This document shows, one piece after another, positions 8,239 through 16,494 of a DNA stretch of 64,000 nt. Source of the stretch: Actinoplanes sp. TBRC 11911 (lineage in GTDB: Bacteria; Actinomycetota; Actinomycetes; Mycobacteriales; Micromonosporaceae). The stretch is from contig NZ_JABBNC010000006.1 of the NCBI RefSeq assembly GCF_012933445.1, positions 62,001 to 126,000 of the forward strand, given 5' to 3'. The notes beneath the pieces were generated by a model. The model was given only the letters and a program-made list of their open reading frames with translations, searched no databases and was not told the DNA's origin. Made by a program: the position numbers and the translations under genes. Numbering within the stretch: the stretch's first letter is position 1; each line of letters opens with the position of its first letter.

Positions 8239-10127
8239 GAACGCAGCGCGGCGACCGCGGCGACCGTGAACCCGATGACGGTGATCGCGACTCCCACGAA
8301 ACTCAGCGCCCAGGCTGCTTTGGCCAGCGGTGTCCGGACCGCGGCGGGCCGGCGTTTCTTCGTCCGGTAAAGGATGATGAGCGCCGCGATCGACGTCAGT
8401 CCGGCGAACGGGGCGATGAGGATCACGCCGATCAGGGCGACGACGAATGCGGTCGTCACGGCACGATCGCTGCGATCCGCCGGAGCGTACGGTTCGCGCG
8501 CGCCGTGTCCGCTCGGTCGTTCGCCGGCCCGGGACCGGTAGACACGCGAGGTGGCCGCGGCTCGGTCCCGTTCGGCCTGTTCCCGGCGTTGCTGCTCGGC
8601 CCGCCCCCGCCGCTCGTTCTCGGCGGCGTCGCGCTCGGCCTGGGCGCGGCGTTGCTCGTCGGCGCGGCGCGCGGCCTGCGCCAGCGCCTGACGCGCCGTG
8701 GCCTCCAGATCGACGTCCACCGCCGCGGGGTCGAGGTGGCGAATGGCGTCGGTCAGCCGCAGCACCCCCGGCCAATCGCCCGCTCGGGCATTGAGCCGCG
8801 CCTCCGCTCGCAGGTCGGCCACCCGCAGCCGCGGCCGGCAGCGTTCCTGCCGGACCGACGCGTCGCGATAGTCGGGCCGGGTGGCCAATATCGTGCCGTA
8901 CGCCTCGATCGCCGCCGCCCAGTCACCGGCCTCCTCGGCATCCCTCGCCCGTTGGTACCCGGCGGCCAGGTCGCGTTCCTGCCGGGCCTCGTCCGGATTT
9001 GGTTGTCGCTCGCGTCGGTCCGCCGGGGTGGTGCCGTGCACGTCGAACAGCTGAGTCGCCTCGCCGCGGACGTAGAGAACCGGCGTGATCCATTCCAGCG
9101 TCTTCCCCACGCCCAGGATTTCGAGCCGCCCGCTCTGCACGGCCTCGTCCACCCGTCGTCCCTTGGCGAGCGCGGTGTAGAAACCACGCGCGAAGCGGGC
9201 GGCGGCGCCGTCGCTCACCGCGAACTGCATCGCCGCGACGGCGTCGATTCCGCTGTTCACCAGGGCCGCACCGGTGCTGGACAGAACGTCGTGGACGCCG
9301 CCGTCGGCCGAGGAGCAGGAGTTGAGAACCACCAGCCTCGGCTTGGGCTGCGCCTCGCCCAGGAGGTCAGCGAACCGCGATGCCTCGACCAGATCCGGAC
9401 CGCCGTCGTGCCCCACCAAGGCGATCAACCCCTCGTCGGAGCGCGCGTCGTAGTCGCCGTGACCGACGAAGTGCAGGACATGCCAGTCGCCGTCGAGCAG
9501 GTGCTCGTGCAGTCTGTCCCAGCTGGCCTCGGGCAGCCAGGTCAGCTCGACCCGGCCGGCATCGAGCTGGCCGGCCAAGGCGTTCGCGAGGTGCGCCTTC
9601 TCCGCGTCGACGTCGAGGCGCGCGAGGCCCCTGGGTGACGAGGCCATCGCGAGGATGCGCAGTGGAGGCTGGATCGCCAGCGGCTCCGAACCGTCGTTGG
9701 CCACGTGGCGAACCAGCGGCTCACGCCGGCAGAGATAGACGCGAAGCTCAGGATCGAACAACGTCTCCCACGGCAGCTGGGCGAGCTCGGGCGAGTCGAG
9801 TCGCAGTGAGATGCGCAGCCGCTGATGCTGATGCTGGGCCGCGCCCAGACTGGCGTGATAGGCCGCGCCGACCGGGCCACCGAACAGCGCCTCGAACAGC
9901 TGTTGTCCGACCTGCCGGACCGGTTCCTCCAGCTCCGAGACCACGCGCCGGGCCGGGACCGCCGAGGCCAGCACCGTTGTCTCGATCTCCCGGCGCCGGC
10001 TCAGCAACGCGTCGACGTCCAGCCGGAGGTCGTCGACCGGTGTACCGCCGGCCGCGGCGTGCACCACGCTCACGCGGTATCGGCCCGGGGCCACACCGGA
10101 GACCTGCAACTCGAGCTCACTGCCCAT
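8235..10127 (-). CDS. CHAT-domain caspase-like protease with membrane tail
   Basis: A 630-residue protein. Residues 1-100 are an N-terminal region typical of CHAT proteins. A CHAT (caspase HetF-associated) protease domain spans about 105-390, with LPWE at 118-121, catalytic histidine H223 in HFVGHGDYD and catalytic cysteine C271 in VVLNSCSSADGG. A helical, TPR-like region (about 425-500) and a charged coiled coil rich in E/R/Q follow, then two hydrophobic stretches at about 550-590 and 603-630 resembling a DUF4190-type anchor. The ATG at 10127 is preceded by GGAGG at 6 nt. Both catalytic residues are present, so a membrane-tethered effector protease is likely. Target unknown. Confidence 0.85.
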   Translation of the reverse strand: MGSELELQVSGVAPGRYRVSVVHAAAGGTPVDDLRLDVDALLSRRREIETTVLASAVPARRVVSELEEPVRQVGQQLFEALFGGPVGAAYHASLGAAQHQHQRLRISLRLDSPELAQLPWETLFDPELRVYLCRREPLVRHVANDGSEPLAIQPPLRILAMASSPRGLARLDVDAEKAHLANALAGQLDAGRVELTWLPEASWDRLHEHLLDGDWHVLHFVGHGDYDARSDEGLIALVGHDGGPDLVEASRFADLLGEAQPKPRLVVLNSCSSADGGVHDVLSSTGAALVNSGIDAVAAMQFAVSDGAAARFARGFYTALAKGRRVDEAVQSGRLEILGVGKTLEWITPVLYVRGEATQLFDVHGTTPADRRERQPNPDEARQERDLAAGYQRARDAEEAGDWAAAIEAYGTILATRPDYRDASVRQERCRPRLRVADLRAEARLNARAGDWPGVLRLTDAIRHLDPAAVDVDLEATARQALAQAARRADEQRRAQAERDAAENERRGRAEQQRREQAERDRAAATSRVYRSRAGERPSGHGAREPYAPADRSDRAVTTAFVVALIGVILIAPFAGLTSIAALIILYRTKKRRPAAVRTPLAKAAWALSFVGVAITVIGFTVAAVAALRS

Positions 10128-10285
10128 GGCGCGCCTCCGCCCCCAGACGCTAGCCACCAGCATGGAGTCAGGCCACGGTCCGCTCGGAAAGCCGACAGAA
10201 CGTGCGCGCGGCAGCACGGGCGTTTGAGCCGATCCGCCGTCTCGACCGCGCAGCCCGCGCACGCCCTGACGTGACCGACGCCGGC

Positions 10286-10385
10286 GCGACGCGACGTCCC
10301 AACCGCCCAACCCGCGCCTTGCGGCACCGACGCCAGCGCGCGACGCGACGTCCCAGACGCGCGACGCGACGGCCCAGACGCGCAA
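10286..10385. repeat. Degenerate GCGACGCGACGTCCCA repeats between divergent genes
   Basis: The 287 bp between the CHAT gene and the acyl-CoA synthetase gene hold no credible ORF. They contain three near-copies of GCGACGCGACGTCCCA, at 10286, 10340 and 10361, the last two 21 bp apart, in very GC-rich sequence. No promoter boxes are obvious. They could be protein-binding sites or simple minisatellite decay. Confidence 0.5.
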
Positions 10386-10414
10386 TCCGCGCCCGATGCC
10401 GGGATGATCGGCGC

Positions 10415-11806
10415 ATGCCGCTGCTGACCGCGCTGCACTCGCCGTCCGACATCCCCAACGCCGTCGCCGCCCCCGATATATCCCCTATATCGAGACACGA
10501 GCTCCTCGGCTGGGCCCTCGCCATCGCCGCCGACCTCAAGGGTGCCCCGATCGTCGCCGTCGACGCCAGGCCCGACATCTCGACGATTGCCGGCATCGTG
10601 GCGGCGCTGCACGCGGGAATCCCGGTCGTGCCCGTCCCGCCCGACGCCGGCGATGTCGAGCGCGCGCACATTCTCCACGACTCGGGCGCCGCGCTCGTCC
10701 TGTCCGACGATCCGGCCGCGGCGGGCCGCACAGGCGTACCGGTCATGCCGATCGCCCGGAAAGCGCGAGCCTACGACGCCCCGCCCGAACCGCCCGCCGG
10801 CGCGCCCGCCCTCGTTCTCTACACGAGCGGCACCACCGGCGCTCCCAAGGGCGTGGTCATCTCGCGCGCCGCTATCGCCGCCGACCTCGACGCGCTCGCC
10901 GAGGCCTGGCAGTGGACCGAATCCGACGCCCTCGTGCACGGTCTGCCGCTCTACCACGTACACGGCCTGGTCCTCGGCGTTCTAGGGCCGCTGCGGCTGG
11001 GCTCCCGGCTGATCCACACCGGAAAACCAACCCCTTCCGCGTACGCCTCCGCAGGCGGCACGCTGTACTTCGGCGTGCCCACGATCTGGTCCCGGATCGC
11101 CGCCGACCCCGCCGCCGCCCGCGCGCTGGCCCCGGCCCGGCTGCTCGTCTCCGGCAGCGCCCCGCTTCCGGCCCCGGTCTTCGACGAGCTCGCGGCACTC
11201 ACCGGCCAGTCCCCGGTCGAGCGCTACGGCATGACCGAAACCCTGATCACGGTGAGCGCCCGCGCCGACGGCGACCGGCGTCGCGGCCAGGTCGGGCTGC
11301 CGATCCGCGGCGTCGAGACCCGCCTGGTCGACGACTCCGGCGCACCGGTGCCCGCCGACGGCGCCACGATCGGCGAACTTCAGGTGCGCGGCGCCACGCT
11401 GCTGGACGGCTACCTGCGCGACGGCGCCGTCACCCCCGCGCCGCTGGTCGACGGCTGGTACCCGACCGGCGACGTCGCCACCATCGGCCCGGACGGCTGG
11501 CACCGCATCGTCGGCCGCGCCTCCACCGACCTGATCAAGACCGGCGGGTTCCGGGTCGGCGCCGGCGAGGTCGAGGACGCGTTGCTGCAACACCCCGCGG
11601 TGCGCGAGGCCGCGGTGGTCGGTCGCCCGCATCCGGACCTCGGGGAGCAGATCACCGCGTACGTCGTGGCCGACACCGTGACGTCCGCCGAGCTGATCGC
11701 CTTCGTGGTCGAGCGGCTCGCCGCGCACAAGCGGCCCCGCGTCGTGCATCTCGTCGCCGGGCTGCCACGTAATTCCCTGGGCAAAGTTCAAAAGAAGCGC
11801 CTGTGA
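10415..11806 (+). CDS. MatB-like acyl-CoA synthetase (AMP-forming)
   Basis: A 463-residue ANL-superfamily enzyme that adenylates a carboxylic acid and transfers it to CoA. The phosphate-binding loop is LYTSGTTGAPKG (near residue 135); the A5-like RYGMTET, the A7 aspartate in WYPTGDVATI, the hinge in DLIKTGGFRVGAGEVED and the C-terminal catalytic lysine in PRNSLGKVQKKRL are all intact. The LYHVHGLVLGVLGPLRLGS stretch and the short length are characteristic of malonyl-CoA synthetase (MatB)-like members, so malonate or a related diacid is a plausible substrate (inference). The next gene on this strand, 55 nt on, is a glycosyltransferase. Confidence 0.82.
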   Translation: MPLLTALHSPSDIPNAVAAPDISPISRHELLGWALAIAADLKGAPIVAVDARPDISTIAGIVAALHAGIPVVPVPPDAGDVERAHILHDSGAALVLSDDPAAAGRTGVPVMPIARKARAYDAPPEPPAGAPALVLYTSGTTGAPKGVVISRAAIAADLDALAEAWQWTESDALVHGLPLYHVHGLVLGVLGPLRLGSRLIHTGKPTPSAYASAGGTLYFGVPTIWSRIAADPAAARALAPARLLVSGSAPLPAPVFDELAALTGQSPVERYGMTETLITVSARADGDRRRGQVGLPIRGVETRLVDDSGAPVPADGATIGELQVRGATLLDGYLRDGAVTPAPLVDGWYPTGDVATIGPDGWHRIVGRASTDLIKTGGFRVGAGEVEDALLQHPAVREAAVVGRPHPDLGEQITAYVVADTVTSAELIAFVVERLAAHKRPRVVHLVAGLPRNSLGKVQKKRL

Positions 11807-11861
11807 ATGGCGTGTCCGCGCCCACAGCGAACTGTCATTTTCCTCAGTAATCTCGGCCGAC

Positions 11862-12998
11862 GTGCGTGTTCTCTTTTTCAATAATCCCGCGATGGGGCAT
11901 TTCCTCCCGCTGATTCCGTTGGCCCGGGCACTTCGCAAACAGGGCCACACGGTTGCCTTTGTCACCGCCGCCACCATGCTCGACGATGTCGAACGGGAAG
12001 GCTTCGACCTGCTCCCGGCCGGCGTCACCATGCAGGAGGGCGTTGCCGAGGTCACCCGCCGTACCGGTAAGAACATCATGGACAGCCGGACTCCGGAACT
12101 GGCCGCCGAATTCTTCGCGGGCGTGCGGATTGACCTCGCATTCGACGACGCGCTGGCCGCCACGAAAGAATGGGGACCGGATCTCATCGTCGCCGAGCAG
12201 GTCGATTTCGTCGGCCCGATCGTCGCGACCGAGCTCAATCTGCCGATCGCGCTGGCGGGCATCGACCCGGCGCTGGAGACCGATTTCCAGGACGCGTTGG
12301 TCGCGGCGGCGCGCCCCCGCTATCAGGACCGTGACCTGCAGGCGCCGGTGCACTGGCTGACCGGCAACCGGTTCGTCGATCTCTGTCCGCCGAGCCTGCA
12401 GCGCGCCGACTGGGTGCCGCCGATCGACCGCATCGCGCTGCGCCCCGAGCCGTATTCGGCACCCGAAGGCACCCCGCCCGCCCAGCGCGCCCCCGGCACC
12501 GGCCGGCCGAAGGTGCTGGTCAGCCTCAGCACGGTAGCGGCGGCGGCGACCGGCCTCGACACGCTGCTGCGGTCGCTGAGCACGCTGGACGTCGACCTGG
12601 TGGCGACGTTCAGCGGCCGGCCGATCGACGATCTCGGTCTGGAGCCCGGCCGGATCGAGCTGTTCTCCTTCCTGCCCGCGGCCGAGCTGCTCGACGGCGT
12701 CGCCGCGGTGGTGCACCAGGGCGGGTCCGGCACCACCTGGGGCACCGCGGCCCGGGGCGTGCCCGCGGTGATCGCACCGGCCGCGATCGGCCAGTTCCGC
12801 CAGGCGAAGCGCGTCGAGGCGACCGGCGCCGGCCTGGCCCTGCCGCAGGGCCAGCCCGACCCGGCAGCGGTCGCCGAGGCGCTAGGCCGCGTCCTCATCG
12901 AGCCCTCGTTCACCGCGGCGGCCCACCGCCTCCGCGACGAGATCGCCGCCATGCCTCCCGCCGACGAGATCGCCAAACGCCTCGTAAACTCGATATAG
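11862..12998 (+). CDS. EryCIII/MGT-type glycosyltransferase
   Basis: A 378-residue GT-B glycosyltransferase of family 1. The N-terminal acceptor domain starts MRVLFFNNPAMGHFLPLIPLARAL with the histidine position used as catalytic base. The C-terminal nucleotide-sugar domain has the signature VVHQGGSGTTWGTAARGVPAV. It resembles macrolide or aglycone glycosyltransferases that use activated sugars on hydrophobic acceptors. The start is GTG at 11862; the PAMGH motif immediately after confirms it. It may be co-transcribed with the MatB-like gene. No polyketide synthase genes are nearby, so the acceptor is unknown. Confidence 0.85.
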   Translation: MRVLFFNNPAMGHFLPLIPLARALRKQGHTVAFVTAATMLDDVEREGFDLLPAGVTMQEGVAEVTRRTGKNIMDSRTPELAAEFFAGVRIDLAFDDALAATKEWGPDLIVAEQVDFVGPIVATELNLPIALAGIDPALETDFQDALVAAARPRYQDRDLQAPVHWLTGNRFVDLCPPSLQRADWVPPIDRIALRPEPYSAPEGTPPAQRAPGTGRPKVLVSLSTVAAAATGLDTLLRSLSTLDVDLVATFSGRPIDDLGLEPGRIELFSFLPAAELLDGVAAVVHQGGSGTTWGTAARGVPAVIAPAAIGQFRQAKRVEATGAGLALPQGQPDPAAVAEALGRVLIEPSFTAAAHRLRDEIAAMPPADEIAKRLVNSI

Positions 12999-13039
12999 AC
13001 GGATATTTCCTGATCGTGGCAGCGCCGAGACACTCAAAG

Positions 13040-13695
13040 GGCGCGGCTGCCCGGTTCGCGGCACCACACGGTGCCGCTGCCCGGCTGCCGCGCTCGCAGC
13101 CGCGGCGCGCAAACGCCATGCTCGGGGTCACCGGTCGAGGTCAGCCCCAGCACGACGCCGCCGGCCAGCCCTCCGACCAAACGCCACGCCCTCGTCGGCC
13201 AACCTTCCGCGCAAAACGCCGCACCCTCGGGCCGGCCAGCCCCCGAGCACACGCCACACCCCCGCCTGCCGACCGTCCGCGCAAACGCCAAGCCCCCGGC
13301 CGGCCGAACCCTCCGGGCAAACTCCACGCCCCGTCGGCCGACCGTCCGAGCAAACGCCGCACCCCCGCCAGCCGAACCTCCGAGCAAACGCCACATCCTC
13401 GCCGGCCGACCCGTCCACGCAAACGCCACGCCCCCGACCGGCCAAACCTCCGGGCAAACTCCACGCCCCGTCGGCCGACCGTCCGAGCAAACGCCGCACC
13501 CCCGCCAGCCGAACCTCCGAGCAAACGCCACATCCTCGCCGGCCGACCCGTCCACGCAAACGCCACGCCCCGTCCGCCGACCCTCGTCGGCCGACCATTC
13601 GCGCAAATTCCACACCCTCGACGGCCGACCCTCCGCGCAAACGCCACGCCCGATGAGCCGCACGAGCGCCACGCCCTCGCCAGCCGACCCTCCGC
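13040..13695. repeat. Minisatellite block of CAAACGCCACGCCC-type units
   Basis: No credible gene occupies 12999-14777. This first part is built of degenerate units of about 25-35 bp ending in variants of GCAAACGCCACGCCC and joined by GGCCGACC-like linkers. Inside it, 13310-13434 and 13447-13571 are, by eye, identical over 125 bp at an offset of 137 bp. All six frames stay largely open because stop codons are rare in such sequence, and the overlapping long reading frames on both strands look like artefacts. The near-perfect duplication indicates recent expansion. Confidence 0.75.
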
Positions 13696-14012
13696 GCATA
13701 GCCGACATTTCCTGTTATCCACGTTGATTGGCCGGACTTTCCGGTCGCGGGGCCTGTCGAGTGGCGCTCGGCGTTTTCCATTGTGTGGGACTTGCGGCCG
13801 CATGCTGAGACCGGCGACCACATTCTGAGCCCGGCGTCTACCAAGTGGGATCTGCGTCCATTGTGGAGGAAACTTTGTGCTGATATACCGCTTTTATCCG
13901 GCGGGATTTCCGGCCCAGATGTGAACCTTGGAGAGTTGTGGCTCGTATGTGGGCGCAACTCTCCAAGGTTCGCAAAAGTCCACGATGTGGCGCGTTTGTC
14001 CACATTGTGGAA
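13695..14012 (+). repeat. Interspersed phased-dyad/hairpin element, copy A
   Basis: The left end has GCATAGCCGACATTTC, shared with copies B and D. Dyad-like sites (TCCA..TGGGA type) begin at 13777, 13797, 13817, 13837 and 13857, exactly 20 bp apart. A hairpin follows: arms 13921-13937 and 13957-13973 (17 bp, one G-T wobble at the second pair) around a 19-nt loop 13938-13956. Two further sites of the TCCACNATGTGG type start at 13979 and 13999, again 20 bp apart. No coding potential is seen. Function unknown; the same arrangement recurs at three other places in the window. Confidence 0.85.
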
Positions 14013-14118
14013 CTGTTCAGCTGTTTCTCGCGCCGCTCACGCTCCGATGAGTTGACCTTGCGCGGCGGACCTGCGGACCGTCGCTGTGGGGAGCTGGGAC
14101 CTTCCGGTCGTGGCGGGT

Positions 14119-14262
14119 GCCCACACCGGGGTGGGGGTGGCTGCGGTGTGGGCAACCGCAACCTCCTCGGCGTCGCGACTGCCCACACGGGGGTGGGGGT
14201 GGCTGCGGTGTGGGCAACCGCAACCTCCTCGGCGTCGCGACTCCCCACACCGGGGTGGGGCG
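14119..14262. repeat. 62-bp tandem repeat with internal inverted repeats
   Basis: Two full 62-bp units (14119-14180 and 14181-14242) differ at about one position and are followed by a partial third. Each unit contains an inverted repeat of the GCCCACACCG / CGGTGTGGGC type, 10 bp perfect in the first unit, so the block could form consecutive hairpins. A related GTGGGGAGCTGGGACC motif flanks it on both sides (near 14087 and 14270). No gene is credible here. Confidence 0.75.
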
Positions 14263-14453
14263 GCCACTGTGGGGAGCTGGGACCTGCCCGGACCTGGCGG
14301 CGTCGCCTCGCACGGGGACTCCCGGCCGACGGAATCAGCTGAACAGTTACACATAGCGGTACGCCGCCTTGCGAGCGTGCCGCCACGGCGCCTACGACGA
14401 TCCTCTCCCCTCGCTGTGGCCGCATCTCGCCGGTAACGCGGGCCTGGCCCTCA

Positions 14454-14662
14454 ACGCGCGCGGTAACTCGACGCGGATCGCGAGCTCGACGCGGATCGGC
14501 AACTCAACGCGGATCGGCAACTCAACGCGGATCGGCAACTCAACGCGGATGGCCAACTCAACGCGGATGGCCAACTCAACGCGGATGGCCAACTCAACGT
14601 GGATGGCCAACTCAGCGTGGGCCGCGAGCTCGACGCGGATCGGCAACTCGACACGGGCGCCC
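14454..14662. repeat. 18-bp minisatellite (GGCAACTCAACGCGGATC-type), about 11 units
   Basis: About eleven 18-bp units, variants of GGCAACTCAACGCGGATC, run head to tail. The period is a multiple of three, so open frames on both strands read as hexapeptide repeats (NSTRIG/NSTRMA forward, VELAIR reverse). Neither frame has a recognisable domain outside the repeat or a good ribosome site, so I treat it as non-coding. It ends about 115 bp upstream of the alpha/beta hydrolase gene. Confidence 0.75.
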
Positions 14663-14792
14663 GACGCGGCGCAGCTGCGCTCTGCTGCCTGGTGCGGTTG
14701 TGGGTGGGGACGACGGCCGTACGGATGAGGCGCCCCGGGCTTGTTGATCATAGGGTGGGCGCAGCTTCCATAGAGGGATGAAGGAGATTGTG

Positions 14793-15635
14793 ATGATTCC
14801 GCAGCACACCCTCGACGACATCACCGAGGTGAACGCGTCGGGGCTGACCCCGGTCGTGTTCATCCACGGGCTCTGGCTGCTGCCCAACAGCTGGGACCGG
14901 TGGGCCGAGGTGTTCCGCGGGGCCGGCTACGCGCCGATCACCCCGGGCTGGCCGGACGACCCGGAGACCGTCGAGGAGGCCAACGCCCACCCCGAGGTGT
15001 TCGCCGGCAAGACGGTGGGGCAGGTCGCCGACCACTACGACGAGGTCATCGGGAAGCTGGACAAGCAGCCCGCGGTGGTGGGGCACTCGTTCGGCGGGCT
15101 GCTCGCGCAGATCCTGGCCGGGCGGGGCTTAGCGAACGCCACGGTGGCGATCGACGCGGCGCCGTTCCGCGGGGTGCTGCCGTTGCCGATCTCGGCGCTG
15201 CGGTCGGCGTCGCCGGTGCTGAGCAACCCGGCGAACCGGCACCGGGCCATCCCGCTGACCTTCGACCAGTTCCGGTACGGTTTCGCGAACGCGGTCACCG
15301 AGGAAGAGGCGCACCAGCTGTACGAGGAGTACGCCGTGCCCGCGCCCGGCGCTCCCCTGTTCCAGGCGGCCACCGCGAACCTGAACCCGTGGACCGAGGT
15401 GAAGGTGGACACCGAGAACCCGTACCGCGGGCCGCTGCTGGTCGTGTCCGGCGCGCGTGACCACACGGTGCCGCCGGCGGTGTCGCAGGCGACGTTCAAG
15501 CTGCAGGAGAAGAACACCGGCGTGACCGAGTTCGCGGACATGCCGAACCGCGGGCACTCACTGACCATCGACTCCGGCTGGCTGGAGGTCTGCAACACGT
15601 CGCTGGCGTTCGTGCAGCGCTTCTCGGAACGCTGA
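14793..15635 (+). CDS. Alpha/beta-fold hydrolase
   Basis: A 280-residue alpha/beta hydrolase. The oxyanion region is VVFIHGLWLLP, the nucleophile elbow GHSFGG carries the catalytic serine, the acid is the aspartate in SGARDHTVPP, and the histidine is in NRGHSLTID, so the triad is complete. The sequence resembles lipase/esterase-like hydrolases of actinobacteria; the substrate cannot be inferred. The ATG at 14793 is chosen because AAGGAG lies 6 nt upstream; an in-frame ATG at 14778 would place that ribosome site inside the gene. It is followed by a strong hairpin shared with the convergent yceI-like gene. Confidence 0.88.
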   Translation: MIPQHTLDDITEVNASGLTPVVFIHGLWLLPNSWDRWAEVFRGAGYAPITPGWPDDPETVEEANAHPEVFAGKTVGQVADHYDEVIGKLDKQPAVVGHSFGGLLAQILAGRGLANATVAIDAAPFRGVLPLPISALRSASPVLSNPANRHRAIPLTFDQFRYGFANAVTEEEAHQLYEEYAVPAPGAPLFQAATANLNPWTEVKVDTENPYRGPLLVVSGARDHTVPPAVSQATFKLQEKNTGVTEFADMPNRGHSLTIDSGWLEVCNTSLAFVQRFSER

Positions 15636-15641
15636 AAGCGC

Positions 15642-15679
15642 TGATGCATGGTGCGTCCACACGGATGCACCATGCATCA
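15642..15679. terminator. Bidirectional hairpin between convergent genes
   Basis: Arms 15642-15658 and 15663-15679 pair over 17 bp with a single mismatch around the 4-nt loop ACAC. It lies just after the hydrolase stop codon and ends 3 nt before the stop of the convergent YceI-family gene. There is no T tract, as is common for actinobacterial terminators. It probably terminates or stabilises both transcripts. Confidence 0.7.
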
Positions 15680-15681
15680 CC

Positions 15682-16362
15682 TCAAGCCTGGCGAACGGCC
15701 TCCCCGGCCAGCTCGATGCGCACCTTGCGGCCGACCAGGACGCCGCCGCTCTCCAGCATCACGTTCCAGCGCAGGCCGAACTCTTCCCGGTCGACCTCGG
15801 CGGTCGCGGTGAAGCCGAACAGGTCGAAGCCGTCCGGGTCGCGGCTGGCACCGCCGTACTCGAACTGCAGGTCGACGGGCCGGCTGACGTTGCGGATCGT
15901 AAGCGTGCCGTGCACCACGAACCGGCCCGACGAGCGGGTCACCGCCGGGAGCCCGGCGGCGGACGGGCGGCGGGTCAGCGGATTGTTCCGTAATCGGGCC
16001 CACTGCAGGATCTGGTCGGCCTGCTCCTCGAACTCGATGCCGGTGCTGCGGTACTCCATCGTCGGGAAGGTGCCGACGTCGAAGAAGTCCGGACTGGACA
16101 GATGCGCGTCGCGGTCCGGGTTGGCGGTGGTGACGCTGTCGGTCCGGATCGTCGCGGTGACCACGGAGCGCAACGGGTCCTCGGCCACCACAATGCGCGC
16201 GAAACCCTTGGTGAACTCGCCCCGGAGCTCGGTCACCATCATGTGCTGGGCCACGAAGCCGAATCGCTTGTGCCGGTCGTCGACCACATACACACCGGGG
16301 TCGGGAATTGTCAGCCCGTTCCATTCCCTGATCGGCCGGTCGACCACGTCTCGTTCCCCCAC
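15682..16362 (-). CDS. YceI-family lipid-binding-like protein
   Basis: A 226-residue YceI-domain protein. It begins with a short WNGLTIPDPGVYVVDDRHKRFGF, then the lipocalin-like barrel with FTKGFARIVV, SPDFFDVGTFPTMEYRSTGIEF (the most conserved YceI segment) and ends FGLRWNVMLESGGVLVGRKVRIE. YceI barrels bind isoprenoid or other lipids. No signal peptide is visible, so this one is probably cytoplasmic, as in many actinobacteria. The ATG at 16362 gives a normal length. It is monocistronic and convergent with the hydrolase. Confidence 0.88.
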   Translation of the reverse strand: MGERDVVDRPIREWNGLTIPDPGVYVVDDRHKRFGFVAQHMMVTELRGEFTKGFARIVVAEDPLRSVVTATIRTDSVTTANPDRDAHLSSPDFFDVGTFPTMEYRSTGIEFEEQADQILQWARLRNNPLTRRPSAAGLPAVTRSSGRFVVHGTLTIRNVSRPVDLQFEYGGASRDPDGFDLFGFTATAEVDREEFGLRWNVMLESGGVLVGRKVRIELAGEAVRQA

Positions 16363-16494
16363 CCGTCTGACCTGCGTCGTTCAACGCGCAAGATCGTATC
16401 GGACGGGTCTCCGGCGGAATTTACCGGCTCCACCCGCAATCCTTTATGGACGGGAAAAACGGACTATTCATAACGCCATTTGTACGAACCGGAA

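Noticed and set aside
13016..13828. Long overlapping reading frames on both strands (218-291 codons) in the CAAACGCC repeat block
   Set aside because: Composition is repetitive, frames are open on several strands at once, there is no ribosome site and no domain; they are artefacts of stop-poor minisatellite DNA.
14369..14751. 119-residue hexapeptide-repeat proteins on either strand
   Set aside because: They depend wholly on the 18-bp minisatellite and lack flanking domains or ribosome sites.
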